From NCBI RefSeq assembly GCF_001436225.1, contig NZ_AYYO01000037.1, positions 1 through 64,000 on the forward strand: a stretch of 64,000 bases of DNA, given 5' to 3'. This stretch comes from Lacticaseibacillus sharpeae JCM 1186 = DSM 20505. Its GTDB lineage: Bacteria > Bacillota > Bacilli > Lactobacillales > Lactobacillaceae. This document shows, one piece after another, positions 50,562 through 60,742 of the stretch; position 1 is the first letter of the stretch; each line of letters starts with the position of its first letter. The position numbers and the translations under genes are program-made. Under the pieces are notes generated by a model. It worked only from the letters and a program-made list of their open reading frames with translations, had not been told where the DNA came from and did no database searches.

Positions 50562-51323
50562 CTATTCAGCGTTTGCGCGTAATGCCCGCACGGCAAGGGT
50601 CATGGCCGCCATGTGTGATTCTTGCCCAAAGTTGCGGGCATCATGCGCAGCCACATTGGCCAGTGAGTCGCCCGTAAACAGCAGCTGGCCGAACACCGCG
50701 CCCCGAAATTGGGCGCACGCAGCCATGGCGGCACACTCCATTTCCACCACAGTGTAGCCTGCAGCAAGTGCCGCCGCAATCTTGGCCGGTGTTTCGCGGA
50801 AGAACGCGTCGTTGGTCCACGTCTGCACGGCACGTACCGGAATGTGTGCTGCCGTCAGACTCTGCTTAATCTGCGCCGCAAACTCCGCGTTCAAAACTAT
50901 GTCTGCGGCTGCGGGTAGATAGTGGAAGGATGTTCCTTCGTCCCGCAACGCCTTAGCCACCACCAGAAACTCATTCTCTGCGGTATCCGTGAGCACGCCG
51001 CACGAACCGACCGCAATGATGTGCTTGGCCCCATACGCAATCAAGAATTCCAGCAACTGCACCGCCGCGGCCGCGCCCAGTGGTGCGCGGCAAATACCAA
51101 TATCCGTTCCCTCTACGTTCAGCGTGTAGACAGTGAACACATTCGAGACGGTCTCAAACGTGCCGCTTACCGTGTGCGGGTACTGCGCAACAAACCGTGC
51201 CACATTTTCCTCCGTGATGAACGCAAAAAGCATGCGGTCGGGAAAAACGAAGCCCTCATCGCGGAACGGGTTAATCACCGCGTCCGGGTTGCCGTCATAG
51301 TTCAGCAGCGTCAAATCAGTCAT
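50562..51323 (-). CDS. nucleoside phosphorylase (uridine phosphorylase-like)
   Basis: A 253-residue PNP/UDP-family phosphorylase that splits nucleosides with phosphate to free base and pentose-1-phosphate. The glycine-rich segment GAKHIIAVGSCGVL and the nucleoside-binding VVEMECAAMAACAQF are visible, together with the RAPLGAAAAV phosphate-site region and the final FTGDSLAN loop. The length fits uridine or purine phosphorylases; the base specificity cannot be read safely. GGGGTG precedes the ATG. A NUDIX remnant lies 15 bases upstream in the same direction and may share the transcript. Confidence 0.88.
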   Translation of the reverse strand: MTDLTLLNYDGNPDAVINPFRDEGFVFPDRMLFAFITEENVARFVAQYPHTVSGTFETVSNVFTVYTLNVEGTDIGICRAPLGAAAAVQLLEFLIAYGAKHIIAVGSCGVLTDTAENEFLVVAKALRDEGTSFHYLPAAADIVLNAEFAAQIKQSLTAAHIPVRAVQTWTNDAFFRETPAKIAAALAAGYTVVEMECAAMAACAQFRGAVFGQLLFTGDSLANVAAHDARNFGQESHMAAMTLAVRALRANAE

Positions 51324-51338
51324 TCAAAACACCCCACA

Positions 51339-51581
51339 TTATGCAAAATATAGTTCCCGCGTTGATCCGTTCAGGTACGTATCGAGCACCGCCTGGACCA
51401 CCGCGTTCAACTTAGCCTTCTGCACCGCACCGGCAGTCACGGACTCATTTGCTTCCACATGACCACCGGGGAAGGTCAGGGATGGTTCGAATTCCGAATC
51501 ATTTTTCGCCAGCACGAGCAAATCGTCTTGGCACCGAATCAAGCAGAAGGTAGTCATTTCACAAGGGTAAAAGCGGTCCAT
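51339..51581 (-). pseudogene. NUDIX hydrolase remnant
   Basis: About 80 residues starting MDRFYPCEMTTFCLIRCQDD. A NUDIX-type strand pair and box start are recognisable (LTFPGGHVEANESVTAGAVQ), but the box breaks off: the essential R-E-x-x-E-E helix is replaced by KAKLNAVVQ, and the usual 70-80 C-terminal residues are missing. The end TRELYFA resembles the strand that normally follows the box region. It looks like a gene with an internal deletion. It could still be translated but should be inactive as a NUDIX enzyme. It lies directly upstream of the nucleoside phosphorylase. Confidence 0.75.
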
Positions 51582-51810
51582 TAGCACACGTTCTTTCTAA
51601 ATGTTTAATCGCAATTTTACGCCGCAAACCTACCCACTGTCTACGTCCATTTTTCACCACTGCCCAATACGCAATAATGCACCGCCAATCCGCGTCAACG
51701 CACCAAACTTGTACCCGCTCGCGGTCTGCGTTAAAATCGGAAGCAACATACATCGTTTTTTGTCGCATCACACTTGGGGAACAACGCACCAGCTGCAATA
51801 GGGGGAAATC

Positions 51811-52440
51811 ATGACACAACCAACAGACCACGCAATCGAACGGGCATTAATAGAGGTAATGCGCCACAAGCCGTTTGAAAAAATCACCGTGGACGACATC
51901 GCCCAGAACGCCGGAATTGACCGCAGCACGTTCTACCGCTACTTCCACAACAAGTACGAGGCGCTCAGTGCGTCGATGCCCATCCTGATTACACCGGAGA
52001 TGTTCGCTGAGCTCGACCGGATGCGGCCCAGCTCCCGGCTGGACTCCATTATTTGGTGGGTCGCCGACAACCGCAAGTTGATGCGTAACCTGCTCGTCGA
52101 AAACCAGCAGTTCTCTTCCTATCAGGAACTGGTACGCGTCGTCACCAAGATTCTGGGCGACTTCAACAACGCCGTCACCGCGGCCAACTCGGAGCAGCTG
52201 CCGCCAATCGTGGCGCTGATTCGCGAGGCACCAAACCCTAAGCGCATGGTGCACTTCGCCGCCGCCATGCTCGTGTCCGTGCTGACCGACTACATTGGCA
52301 ACGACGTCGAGATTCAGGCCGAAGACGTCATCACCGACCTGCACTACCTGTTCGACCGGCTCGGGCTGGACGATGCCAGCGGCCACTTCGGCAACATGTC
52401 CCCAGACGCATACCTAGGGAGGGCAACGGCGAATGATTGA
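51811..52440 (+). CDS. TetR/AcrR family regulator
   Basis: A 209-residue repressor with N-terminal TetR helix-turn-helix (HKPFEKITVDDIAQNAGIDR, then STFYRYFHNKYEAL) and a helical ligand or dimer domain. The ATG follows AGGGGGAAATC. Its 3' end overlaps the cardiolipin synthase start by eight bases, so it very likely controls its own operon, linking membrane lipid make-up to an unknown effector. Confidence 0.92.
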   Translation: MTQPTDHAIERALIEVMRHKPFEKITVDDIAQNAGIDRSTFYRYFHNKYEALSASMPILITPEMFAELDRMRPSSRLDSIIWWVADNRKLMRNLLVENQQFSSYQELVRVVTKILGDFNNAVTAANSEQLPPIVALIREAPNPKRMVHFAAAMLVSVLTDYIGNDVEIQAEDVITDLHYLFDRLGLDDASGHFGNMSPDAYLGRATAND

Positions 52441-53905
52441 TTACGTTCTCGTCCACGTACCCGCGTTCGTTTCTGCACTCATCGCTCTGAACGCTCTTGC
52501 CGCCGTCATCACGGTCTTCCACACGCCGCGCAACATCGCCGCAACGTGGGCCTGGCTGCTGGTGCTCGTGCTCATCCCCGGGTTCGGTTTCTTGCTCTTC
52601 ATGTTCACCGGCCGCGGGTTGGGCCACGCGAAGTTGTTCAAGATGCACACGCAAGATCGCATCGGGCTGCAAGAAGTCATTGAGACGCAAAAGGCGGCAG
52701 TGCCGAAGCTCGCGCATACCGACGCCGACCGCGTTGTCCGTGAACGGCAACAGACCGTCGAGCTCTTCCGCCGCATCGACCGGGCGCCATTAACGCGCCG
52801 TAACGCCGTCAAGATTTTCACCGACGGCAATGACAAGTTCGCCGCGCTGCTCACCGACATCGCCCACGCACAGACCAGCATTCACATCGAGTATTACACC
52901 ATCTACCCCGACAACATCGGTGCCGAATTGCGTGACGCCTTAGTGGCCCGCGCGTATGAGGGCGTCGAGGTCCGGGTCGTGTACGACGCATTCGGTTCGA
53001 ACGGGATTAACGCCAGCTTCTGGGCACCCCTCACCGCTGCCGGTGGTCGCGCCGTGCCGTTCGTCACCTCCACCAACACCATCGCTCGCTTCCGCCTGAA
53101 CTACCACGATCACCGTAAAATTGTCGTGATTGATGGCAAAATCGGCTACACGGGCGGCTTCAACGTTGGCGACCAGTACCTCTCCCGCAGCAAGAAGTTC
53201 GGCTACTGGCGCGATACCCACCTGCGCATCATCGGCCACGGCGTCTCGCTGCTGCAGATGCGCTTCATGATGGACTGGAACGCCTCAGTCACCAGCGACA
53301 AGCACCTGGCCTACACGCCGTTTTACTTCCCCGCACCCGATAGTCCCGTTTCGGGGACGACCAGCATGCAGGTAGTCACCAGCGGCCCCGACTCACCGGT
53401 TGAACAAATCAAGCTGGGGTACATCAACCTGATTAGTTCCGCCAAGCACCGGGTCTGGCTCCAGAGTCCCTACCTCGTGCCCGACGATTCCATGATTACC
53501 GCCCTGCGCATGGCCGCGGCGGCCGGTGTCGACGTGCGCGTCATGATTCCGTGCATGCCCGACCACCCATTCATCTACCGGGCAACGCAATACTACGCGC
53601 GCCTGCTCACGGAGTTCGGGGTGAAGGTCTACACGTACGATGACGGGTTCCTGCACGCCAAGACGATGCTGGTCGATGATGATCTCAGCACGGTCGGCTC
53701 GGCCAACCAGGACTTCCGCTCATACGGCTTGAACTTCGAAGTCAACACGTTCATGTACGACACCGAAATCACCAAGCAGCTCGCCCAGATTTTCACCGAC
53801 GACCTCGCCCAGAGTACCCTGCTGACCAAAGACATCATTGGCAGCTGGGGCCACTGGCTGCGGTTCAAGCAGAACTTCTCGCGCCTGTTGTCACCAGTGC
53901 TGTAA
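52433..53905 (+). CDS. cls: cardiolipin synthase
   Basis: A 490-residue phospholipase-D-type cardiolipin synthase, joining two phosphatidylglycerol molecules at the membrane. Two N-terminal helices (about 5-25 and 35-57) are followed by two HKD motifs: HDHRKIVVIDGKIGYTGG and HAKTMLVDDDLSTVGSANQD. The length is standard. GGAGG lies ten bases before the ATG, inside the tetR-like gene. Control by the overlapping TetR-type gene is unusual for a housekeeping lipid enzyme and points to a stress-response copy. Confidence 0.95.
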   Translation: MIDYVLVHVPAFVSALIALNALAAVITVFHTPRNIAATWAWLLVLVLIPGFGFLLFMFTGRGLGHAKLFKMHTQDRIGLQEVIETQKAAVPKLAHTDADRVVRERQQTVELFRRIDRAPLTRRNAVKIFTDGNDKFAALLTDIAHAQTSIHIEYYTIYPDNIGAELRDALVARAYEGVEVRVVYDAFGSNGINASFWAPLTAAGGRAVPFVTSTNTIARFRLNYHDHRKIVVIDGKIGYTGGFNVGDQYLSRSKKFGYWRDTHLRIIGHGVSLLQMRFMMDWNASVTSDKHLAYTPFYFPAPDSPVSGTTSMQVVTSGPDSPVEQIKLGYINLISSAKHRVWLQSPYLVPDDSMITALRMAAAAGVDVRVMIPCMPDHPFIYRATQYYARLLTEFGVKVYTYDDGFLHAKTMLVDDDLSTVGSANQDFRSYGLNFEVNTFMYDTEITKQLAQIFTDDLAQSTLLTKDIIGSWGHWLRFKQNFSRLLSPVL

Positions 53906-53911
53906 ACAACA

Positions 53912-53951
53912 AAGCGAGCACGTCCAATCGCGGACGTGCTCGCTTATTTTT
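53912..53951 (+). terminator. terminator of the tetR-cls operon
   Basis: AAGCGAGCACGTCC, loop AATCGC, GGACGTGCTCGCTT then ATTTTTAT. A 14-bp perfect stem just after the cls stop. Confidence 0.92.
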
Positions 53952-53977
53952 ATGCCGCCTTTAATCTGACAACGGCA

Positions 53978-54190
53978 CTATTTTCTGACCCGCCAATCAA
54001 GAATCAACAACACAACCCCAACGGTAATGGTAACCGCGCCAACTAGCTCAAGCACCACACTTAACACCGGCCACCGCATTAGTTCCACAATCGTTGTTAC
54101 AATGATTAGCGGCATGATCAACCGATTGATAATGAGCAAACTGTGCGTGTACTTGGTCGGATGTGCCTTAATGTATTTCACCCTACTCAC
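53978..54190 (-). CDS. 70-residue membrane protein
   Basis: A small protein with two hydrophobic helices (about 16-38 and 42-64), a basic N-terminus (KYIKAHPTKYTHS) and a basic end (DWRVRK). The frame stays open to 54406, but that part overlaps the promoter of the divergent gene and reads as non-coding; the GTG at 54190, with GGGGGG six bases upstream, is the likely start. No family is recognised. Confidence 0.6.
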   Translation of the reverse strand: MSRVKYIKAHPTKYTHSLLIINRLIMPLIIVTTIVELMRWPVLSVVLELVGAVTITVGVVLLILDWRVRK

Positions 54191-54361
54191 CAACTTCCCC
54201 CCAGAATAGCCGTAATTTGCGCTAGATTCAAGTACAGACAGCGGGTTAGCAAATTGATGAATAGTCGCAAAAATGACACGAAAAGCATCCCCCAAAGCGG
54301 CGTCAAACACGGTATAATTTGGATACCAAACTCGTCCGCAACCGCTAAAGGAGAAGTCGCC

Positions 54362-54934
54362 ATGCTGAATCTTGCCCATACCGCGCTGGTCGTCATTGAC
54401 CTCCAAGAAGATATCCTGAACGCCGCCCCACTGGCCCCCAACTCACTAGATGACATGCTGACCGCCAACACCCGGCTGACGACCGTGCTGAAGAACACCA
54501 GCGCGCTCATCGCCCTGGTCAGCGTCGAAACCGCAACGTTCACGCACCTCTACCCGTTCGCCGCCGAAAAGCGCAGTATTCCCACATTAACCAACGCGCC
54601 CGACCTCAGCCTGCCCATCGCCAGTGATCAGAGCGCCCGCAACGTCATCCGCGTCACCAAGCACAATCCCGGCGCGTTCGTCGGCACCGACCTGGACGTC
54701 CAGCTGCGGCGCTTTGGCATCGACACCATCATCCTGACCGGCGTTTCCACCTCTAACGGGGTGTACGCGACGGCGCTGGATGCCTTCCAGTACGCCTACA
54801 ACGTCATCGTGCTGGAAGATGCGTGCAGCGACCGCGATGAAGAGAAGCACAACTTCTTCTTCAACAAGATGTTCGGCCGTATCGCCCGCGTCGCCACCAC
54901 CGATGAAATCATCGGCGAACTGGGCGAAGAATAA
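54362..54934 (+). CDS. isochorismatase-fold hydrolase lacking the usual cysteine
   Basis: A 190-residue protein of the cysteine hydrolase/isochorismatase family. The N-terminal Asp motif (ALVVIDLQEDIL) and the Lys-region (VTKHNPGAFVGTDLDVQLRR) are present. In the third motif, where amidohydrolases have TGxxTxxCV, it reads LTGVSTSNGVYATALDAFQY, so the catalytic Cys is replaced by Gly, as in true isochorismatases such as PhzD. The open frame runs back to 54143, but the ATG at 54362 has GGAG eight bases upstream. No siderophore or menaquinone genes adjoin it, so the substrate is unknown. Confidence 0.87.
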   Translation: MLNLAHTALVVIDLQEDILNAAPLAPNSLDDMLTANTRLTTVLKNTSALIALVSVETATFTHLYPFAAEKRSIPTLTNAPDLSLPIASDQSARNVIRVTKHNPGAFVGTDLDVQLRRFGIDTIILTGVSTSNGVYATALDAFQYAYNVIVLEDACSDRDEEKHNFFFNKMFGRIARVATTDEIIGELGEE

Positions 54935-54936
54935 CC

Positions 54937-54982
54937 CAAAAAACGCATTTCCACGCCAGTTCGCGTAGAAATGCGTTTTTAT
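54937..54982. terminator. bidirectional terminator
   Basis: AAAAACGCATTTC pairs with GAAATGCGTTTTT around a partly paired loop. It serves the convergent hydrolase and phospho-beta-glucosidase genes. Confidence 0.88.
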
Positions 54983-56428
<1,446 letters not shown>

Positions 56429-56446
56429 TTAATCCCCCTATTTAAG

Positions 56447-57478
56447 TTACTTGTTCGCGTCCGCCAAGGTGTGAATGCCGTCTTCCAGCAGCTGCACCTG
56501 GTAAATCGTTTCTTCATCCTTCACCGTCTTCGGCTTGCCGTTAATGATGGCGTCGTAGAGTCCGGCGTAAACCCGGCTGTAGTCGCCCACTTCCGACACC
56601 ACTTTTTCTTCGTGGTACCTGCCGGCATCGTCGAGGTAGGTGAGTGTGCCGTAATCTGCCGGCGTGTCGATGCCGAAGTCGGCGTGGTCCGGCATGTAGA
56701 AGTGCTTCAGGTCCACTTCCTGGCGGTCCATCGCCTGCTTGACGAAGACGCCACGCTTGCCGTAGACCGTGAAGCTTGGCCGCGGCTTAACCCGGAAGTA
56801 GCTGGACTTCACGGAAACCTTGATGCGGCCGTAATACATGTCGATGTCAAAGTAATCGTTCATCCGGCCGGGACCGAGCAGCTGCTGCACGTCGTAGTGG
56901 ACCGAATCCGCCTTACCGAAGTACGAAATCACCTGGTCGAGCGTGTGGCAACCATGGCCATACAGGAAGCTGTTTAGAATGCTGAAGTTGTTACCCTCAG
57001 GTACGTAGGCGCGGTAATAGTCGTACGTTGATTCCAGTTCAAGAAGTTCCCCCAACTTGCCACTGCTAATCACCTTTTGGACCGTCAGGAAGTCTGAATC
57101 GTAGCGTCGGTTCTGGTAACACTGCACGAGCAGGTTCTTCGCCTTCCCCAAAGCGAACAGTTCCTTAGCCTCGGCCACCGTCTGTGTGAAGGGCTTCTCC
57201 ACCAGCACGTTCTTGCCGTGGTTGAGCACGTCCTTGGCGTACTGGTAGTGCACCTCCGCCGGCAGCGCCAGCACCACCAGCTGAATCTCGGGATCATTAT
57301 AGATGTCATCGAGATTGCTGGTATACTGCACGCCGGGCACGCGTGCCCAGTCGTCCTTCATGTGCCGCGCGAAGATGGTCTTCACGCGAATCTTATCCGG
57401 CAGCTTGAGCGCAAACGGTAGGTGATACCGATTCGCGCTCTTGCCGTTACCAATATATGCAATGGTTAATTTTTCCAT
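56447..57478 (-). CDS. Gfo/Idh/MocA family oxidoreductase
   Basis: A 343-residue NAD(P)-dependent oxidoreductase. The Rossmann start reads KLTIAYIGNGKSANRYHLPF, with ALPAEVHYQYAKDVLNHGKN and the family motif VLVEKPFTQTVAEA (catalytic-site Lys), then the GHGCHTLDQVISYFG segment with the active-site His. These enzymes oxidise or reduce sugars and sugar derivatives. It is the first gene of the operon with the phospho-beta-glucosidase, so it probably handles a glucoside-derived product. GGAGGTGCAGG lies just before the ATG. Confidence 0.92.
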   Translation of the reverse strand: MEKLTIAYIGNGKSANRYHLPFALKLPDKIRVKTIFARHMKDDWARVPGVQYTSNLDDIYNDPEIQLVVLALPAEVHYQYAKDVLNHGKNVLVEKPFTQTVAEAKELFALGKAKNLLVQCYQNRRYDSDFLTVQKVISSGKLGELLELESTYDYYRAYVPEGNNFSILNSFLYGHGCHTLDQVISYFGKADSVHYDVQQLLGPGRMNDYFDIDMYYGRIKVSVKSSYFRVKPRPSFTVYGKRGVFVKQAMDRQEVDLKHFYMPDHADFGIDTPADYGTLTYLDDAGRYHEEKVVSEVGDYSRVYAGLYDAIINGKPKTVKDEETIYQVQLLEDGIHTLADANK

Positions 57479-57578
57479 CCTGCACCTCCTGCATGGCCTG
57501 AACTTACATCTTCCAGTGTAGCCCGGTTACCCGCCCGCGCTGCTGAATTAGCCGCCGATTGGTCACAAGTTTTAAAAA

Positions 57579-57617
57579 AGAAAGCAATTTCATAAACAGG
57601 CTAAACATTATGTTCAG
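57579..57617. promoter_or_regulatory. candidate operator sites between the divergent bgl operon and rpiR gene
   Basis: CTAAACATTATGTTCAG (57601-57617) is a 17-base dyad with seven of eight positions paired, a fitting RpiR-type operator. AGAAAGCAATTTCA (57579-57592) resembles a CcpA cre site with two differences from consensus. Both roles are inferred. Confidence 0.4.
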
Positions 57618-57653
57618 AATCAGGTATGGTTAACCGTGAGAGGACGTGAGCCA

Positions 57654-58502
57654 ATGTTATTAACCGACAAATTGCAGCAGACCGATAACTTTACCGACAA
57701 CGAGCAGCGCATTGCGACCTACATCGCGGGCAACATGGACGCCGTGGCCACCATGGCAATTCAGGAGCTGGCCGCCGCCACCTACACCTCGCATTCAGCG
57801 ATCGTGCGCTTCGCCAAAACGCTGGGCTACTCGGGCTACCGCGAGTTGCGCCAGGCCGTTGTGGAGGCAGTGCACCAAAACGTGGCGGCGCTCACCGACG
57901 TGGACGCGAACTTCCCCTTCCGCCCCGGAGACTCGGCCATGGACATCGCCAGCAACATGGCCGAGTTGACCATTGCGGCGGTGCGGCGTGCGGTGCTGCA
58001 GCTGAACGAAGACGCGCTGCACACAGCGGCCGAACGCATCAATAACGCCCACCGGTTGTTTCTCTTCTCCATCGGCGACTCGCAAATCAGGGCGCGGTCG
58101 TTTCAAACCAAACTCACGAAGATTAACAAGTTCGCGGTCATCGGCGAGGAGTACGGCGACATGATGTGGACGGCGGCGAACCTCGGCCAAGACGATTTGG
58201 CCATCTTCCTCTCTTATGCGGGGATGGTCCCCCAGCACACGCGCATCTTGAAGTTCCTGCACCAGCGCAATATCCCAACGCTACTCATCACCGGCAATCC
58301 TGAAAGCGACCAGGTGCAATACGCCACCCAAACCATCGCCATCACCCAGAGCGAGCAGGAGCGCATCAAGATCGGCACGTTTGCCTCCCAGGCATCGTTC
58401 GAGTACATTCTGGACACCCTCTTTACCATCGTCTACGCCAAGTCCTACCAGCACAACCTAGCGCAGCTGAAGACCAACTACACGGAGCTGTTTCAGTCGT
58501 AA
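57654..58502 (+). CDS. RpiR/MurR family regulator
   Basis: A 282-residue regulator with N-terminal HTH_6 domain (DNFTDNEQRIATYIAGNMDA; SHSAIVRFAKTLGYSGYREL) and a C-terminal SIS domain that binds phosphorylated sugars (LFSIGDSQIRARSFQTKLTK; FLSYAGMVPQHTRILKFLHQ). The ATG at 57654 has GAGG ten bases upstream; a GTG six codons earlier is possible. It diverges from the Gfo/Idh-bgl operon with a 175-base gap containing a dyad, so it is the likely regulator of that operon, with a sugar phosphate as effector. Confidence 0.9.
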   Translation: MLLTDKLQQTDNFTDNEQRIATYIAGNMDAVATMAIQELAAATYTSHSAIVRFAKTLGYSGYRELRQAVVEAVHQNVAALTDVDANFPFRPGDSAMDIASNMAELTIAAVRRAVLQLNEDALHTAAERINNAHRLFLFSIGDSQIRARSFQTKLTKINKFAVIGEEYGDMMWTAANLGQDDLAIFLSYAGMVPQHTRILKFLHQRNIPTLLITGNPESDQVQYATQTIAITQSEQERIKIGTFASQASFEYILDTLFTIVYAKSYQHNLAQLKTNYTELFQS

Positions 58503-58571
58503 AACTAGTGCGTATTTTTGCCAAGATTAAGTAAAATCCTACCAAGGGCGGCGTTGGTGCGAAATAACGCG

Positions 58572-58580
58572 TGCTATACT
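58572..58580 (+). promoter_or_regulatory. extended -10 promoter of the two-component operon
   Basis: TGCTATACT (58572-58580) matches an extended -10; the -35 is weak. The response regulator start lies about 40 bases downstream. Confidence 0.6.
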
Positions 58581-58620
58581 AAAACCTAGTATTGGGTAAC
58601 TGGGTGCATTGGGAGGAATC

Positions 58621-59313
58621 ATGGCAGAAACGATATTGCTGGTTGAAGATGAAGAAGGCTTGAGCACATACCTCAAGACCGAGCTAGAATTCGAGGGCTA
58701 CAAGGTGCTGACGGCCACTGACGGGATGCAAGCCATCACGATGTACCGTCAGAATCAGTACGCAATCGGCGTGATTCTGCTGGACTGGATGCTGCCGGAG
58801 CTGGACGGCCTTGAAGTGTTGCGGCGCGTGCGCAAGGGTGATGACGTGCCGGTGATCATGATGACCGCGCGCGATTACGTGGGCGATAAGGTAGCCGGCC
58901 TCGACGCCGGTGCCGATGACTACATCACCAAGCCCTTCGAAATCGAAGAACTACTGGCGCGCATCCGCGTGGTGATTCGCCACCAGCTCAAGAGCAACGT
59001 GTCAACCTACCAGGTGGCGGACCTGCAGCTAGACGTCCGCACCCGCACGGCCACGCGCGGGGACAAAACCCTCGAAGTCTTGACGGAACGCGAAACCGAC
59101 CTATTGGTTTTGCTCATGCAACACGCCGGCACGCCGGTCACGCGGCCCGAGATGCTCGACCGCGTCTGGGGCAAGGACTACGAGGGCCAGGTCAACATCA
59201 TCGACGTCTACATTCGGTACCTGCGCAACAAGATTGACCTGCCGGGTTTGCCCCCACTCATCCACACGGTGCGTGGCGTCGGTTACATCTTGATGGGTGC
59301 GGCCAATGACTGA
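58621..59313 (+). CDS. OmpR-type response regulator
   Basis: A 230-residue response regulator: receiver with acidic Glu9-Asp10 in LLVEDEEG, phospho-acceptor Asp55 in VILLDWMLPELDG, MMTARD and ITKPFEIEEL, and a C-terminal winged helix (LDVRTRTATRGDKTLEVLTE; GKDYEGQVNIIDVYIRYLRN). GGAGG lies four bases before the ATG at 58621. The kinase gene overlaps its end. The pair resembles ArlRS/CsrRS-type systems that govern envelope and surface functions; the dlt promoter downstream of the lipoprotein operon carries repeats of the type such regulators bind. Confidence 0.92.
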   Translation: MAETILLVEDEEGLSTYLKTELEFEGYKVLTATDGMQAITMYRQNQYAIGVILLDWMLPELDGLEVLRRVRKGDDVPVIMMTARDYVGDKVAGLDAGADDYITKPFEIEELLARIRVVIRHQLKSNVSTYQVADLQLDVRTRTATRGDKTLEVLTERETDLLVLLMQHAGTPVTRPEMLDRVWGKDYEGQVNIIDVYIRYLRNKIDLPGLPPLIHTVRGVGYILMGAAND

Positions 59314-60688
59314 ACCCAAATCACAGCGGAGCACCACCAGTGCCGCCGAAATCACCCGCGTCTACGTGATTTTCCTCGTCCTGCTCATGACCGTCGTGAG
59401 TTTCGCCACCATCTTGGTTGTCGGCTTCCACCTCGTGCACAACAAGAGCGACGACGCCAAGCAGCTGACCACCGTGCTCAAAACCTCCTTCTCCGATTAC
59501 AAGCCGGACTGGGACTACTGGCGCGACACGGCGTCCATCAACCCGCACAACACGTTCGTGCGCGTGACGGTGGTGCCGGATAAGGGCAAAACGCGGCATT
59601 TCTACTCCCACAAGACCAACCGCTTCCTGGATGATAACTTCGAAACGCACTCGATCATGAAGAACATCCAGGCCCAAGACGACCAGGGCATCTTCTACCA
59701 CGTCACCTCTTCTGAGCGCTGGAAGCATTCCCGCGTGACGTACGAAATCTGGCTGAGTTTGAACAACGTGATTGAACTGTTCAAGCTGATTATCGCCGTC
59801 GTCTTGAGTGTCACGGCGGTGGGGATGTTGCTGGGCATCTGGGCCATCACCTTCCTGGCGCGCAAGTTGAACGCGCCGCTGGAACGCCTGACCACGGCCA
59901 CGCAATCATTGAACGATGCGGATGAAACTACACACCACGAAACACTGCCCGTTCCGCAAAACCCGCAAGAAGTCCGGGACCTCAGTATTGAATTCAACCG
60001 CCTGCTCACAACACTCAACACGCAGGTTCTGCGCGACCACCAGTTCGTTAGTGACGCCTCGCATGAGTTGCGCACGCCGCTGGCCGCCATCCGCGGACAT
60101 ATCAACCTGATTCGCCGGCACGCAGAGGACCACCCCGAAGTTCTGCAGCCGTCCCTGGCAACCATCGACACCGAGTCGGTCCGCATGCAGCATTTGATTG
60201 ATAGTCTGCTCAAGCTGTCGCGCATGGATCACGCCGAACTGACGCTGGACAAATTATTGCTGAACGATGTCGTCCAGCGCGTCGCCGATACCTACCGCGG
60301 CCAATTGCACCGTGAGCTCATCATCGACGCTCCGCAGCCGGTTTACGCCAAGGCCAACGCGGACAGCATCACCCAGATTCTCGTCGCGCTCGTCGATAAC
60401 GCGAACAAGTACGCGCCCGGCGATACGCCCATCACGATTCGTGTTGTCGCCCGCAGCCGTGCGGTTCTGGAAGTCGCCGACCTTGGTCCCGGCATCCCCG
60501 ATGAGGTGAAGCCACACGTCTTCGACCGTTTCTTCCGCGCAGACTCATCACGCTCGAGCAAAATTGACGGTTCCGGCCTCGGCCTCGCCATCGTCGCCCG
60601 GCAAGCTGACCTCAACCACGGCGGCATCCAGGTAGCAGATAATCAGCCACAGGGCACGCGGTTCATTCTGTCGTTGCCATTGGCATAA
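59306..60688 (+). CDS. sensor histidine kinase
   Basis: A 460-residue kinase with two membrane helices (about 18-42 and 152-176), a 110-residue extracellular sensor between them, a HAMP linker, the phospho-His segment SDASHELRTPLAAIRGH and an ATPase domain (VDNANKYAPGD; DLGPGIPDE; GSGLGLAIV). The ATG at 59306 lies inside the response regulator gene, eight bases before its stop codon ends; a GTG three codons earlier is less likely. The signal is unknown. Confidence 0.93.
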   Translation: MTEPKSQRSTTSAAEITRVYVIFLVLLMTVVSFATILVVGFHLVHNKSDDAKQLTTVLKTSFSDYKPDWDYWRDTASINPHNTFVRVTVVPDKGKTRHFYSHKTNRFLDDNFETHSIMKNIQAQDDQGIFYHVTSSERWKHSRVTYEIWLSLNNVIELFKLIIAVVLSVTAVGMLLGIWAITFLARKLNAPLERLTTATQSLNDADETTHHETLPVPQNPQEVRDLSIEFNRLLTTLNTQVLRDHQFVSDASHELRTPLAAIRGHINLIRRHAEDHPEVLQPSLATIDTESVRMQHLIDSLLKLSRMDHAELTLDKLLLNDVVQRVADTYRGQLHRELIIDAPQPVYAKANADSITQILVALVDNANKYAPGDTPITIRVVARSRAVLEVADLGPGIPDEVKPHVFDRFFRADSSRSSKIDGSGLGLAIVARQADLNHGGIQVADNQPQGTRFILSLPLA

Positions 60689-60691
60689 CGC

Positions 60692-60742
60692 AAAAAGACA
60701 CCGACTAAACAGCTTCGCGCTGCTCAGTCAGTGTCTTTTTTA
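60692..60742. terminator. bidirectional terminator
   Basis: AAAAAGACACCGACT and AGTCAGTGTCTTTTTT form a stem with an inner AGC...GCT pair. It ends the two-component operon and the convergent lipoprotein gene, touching the latter's stop codon. Confidence 0.88.
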
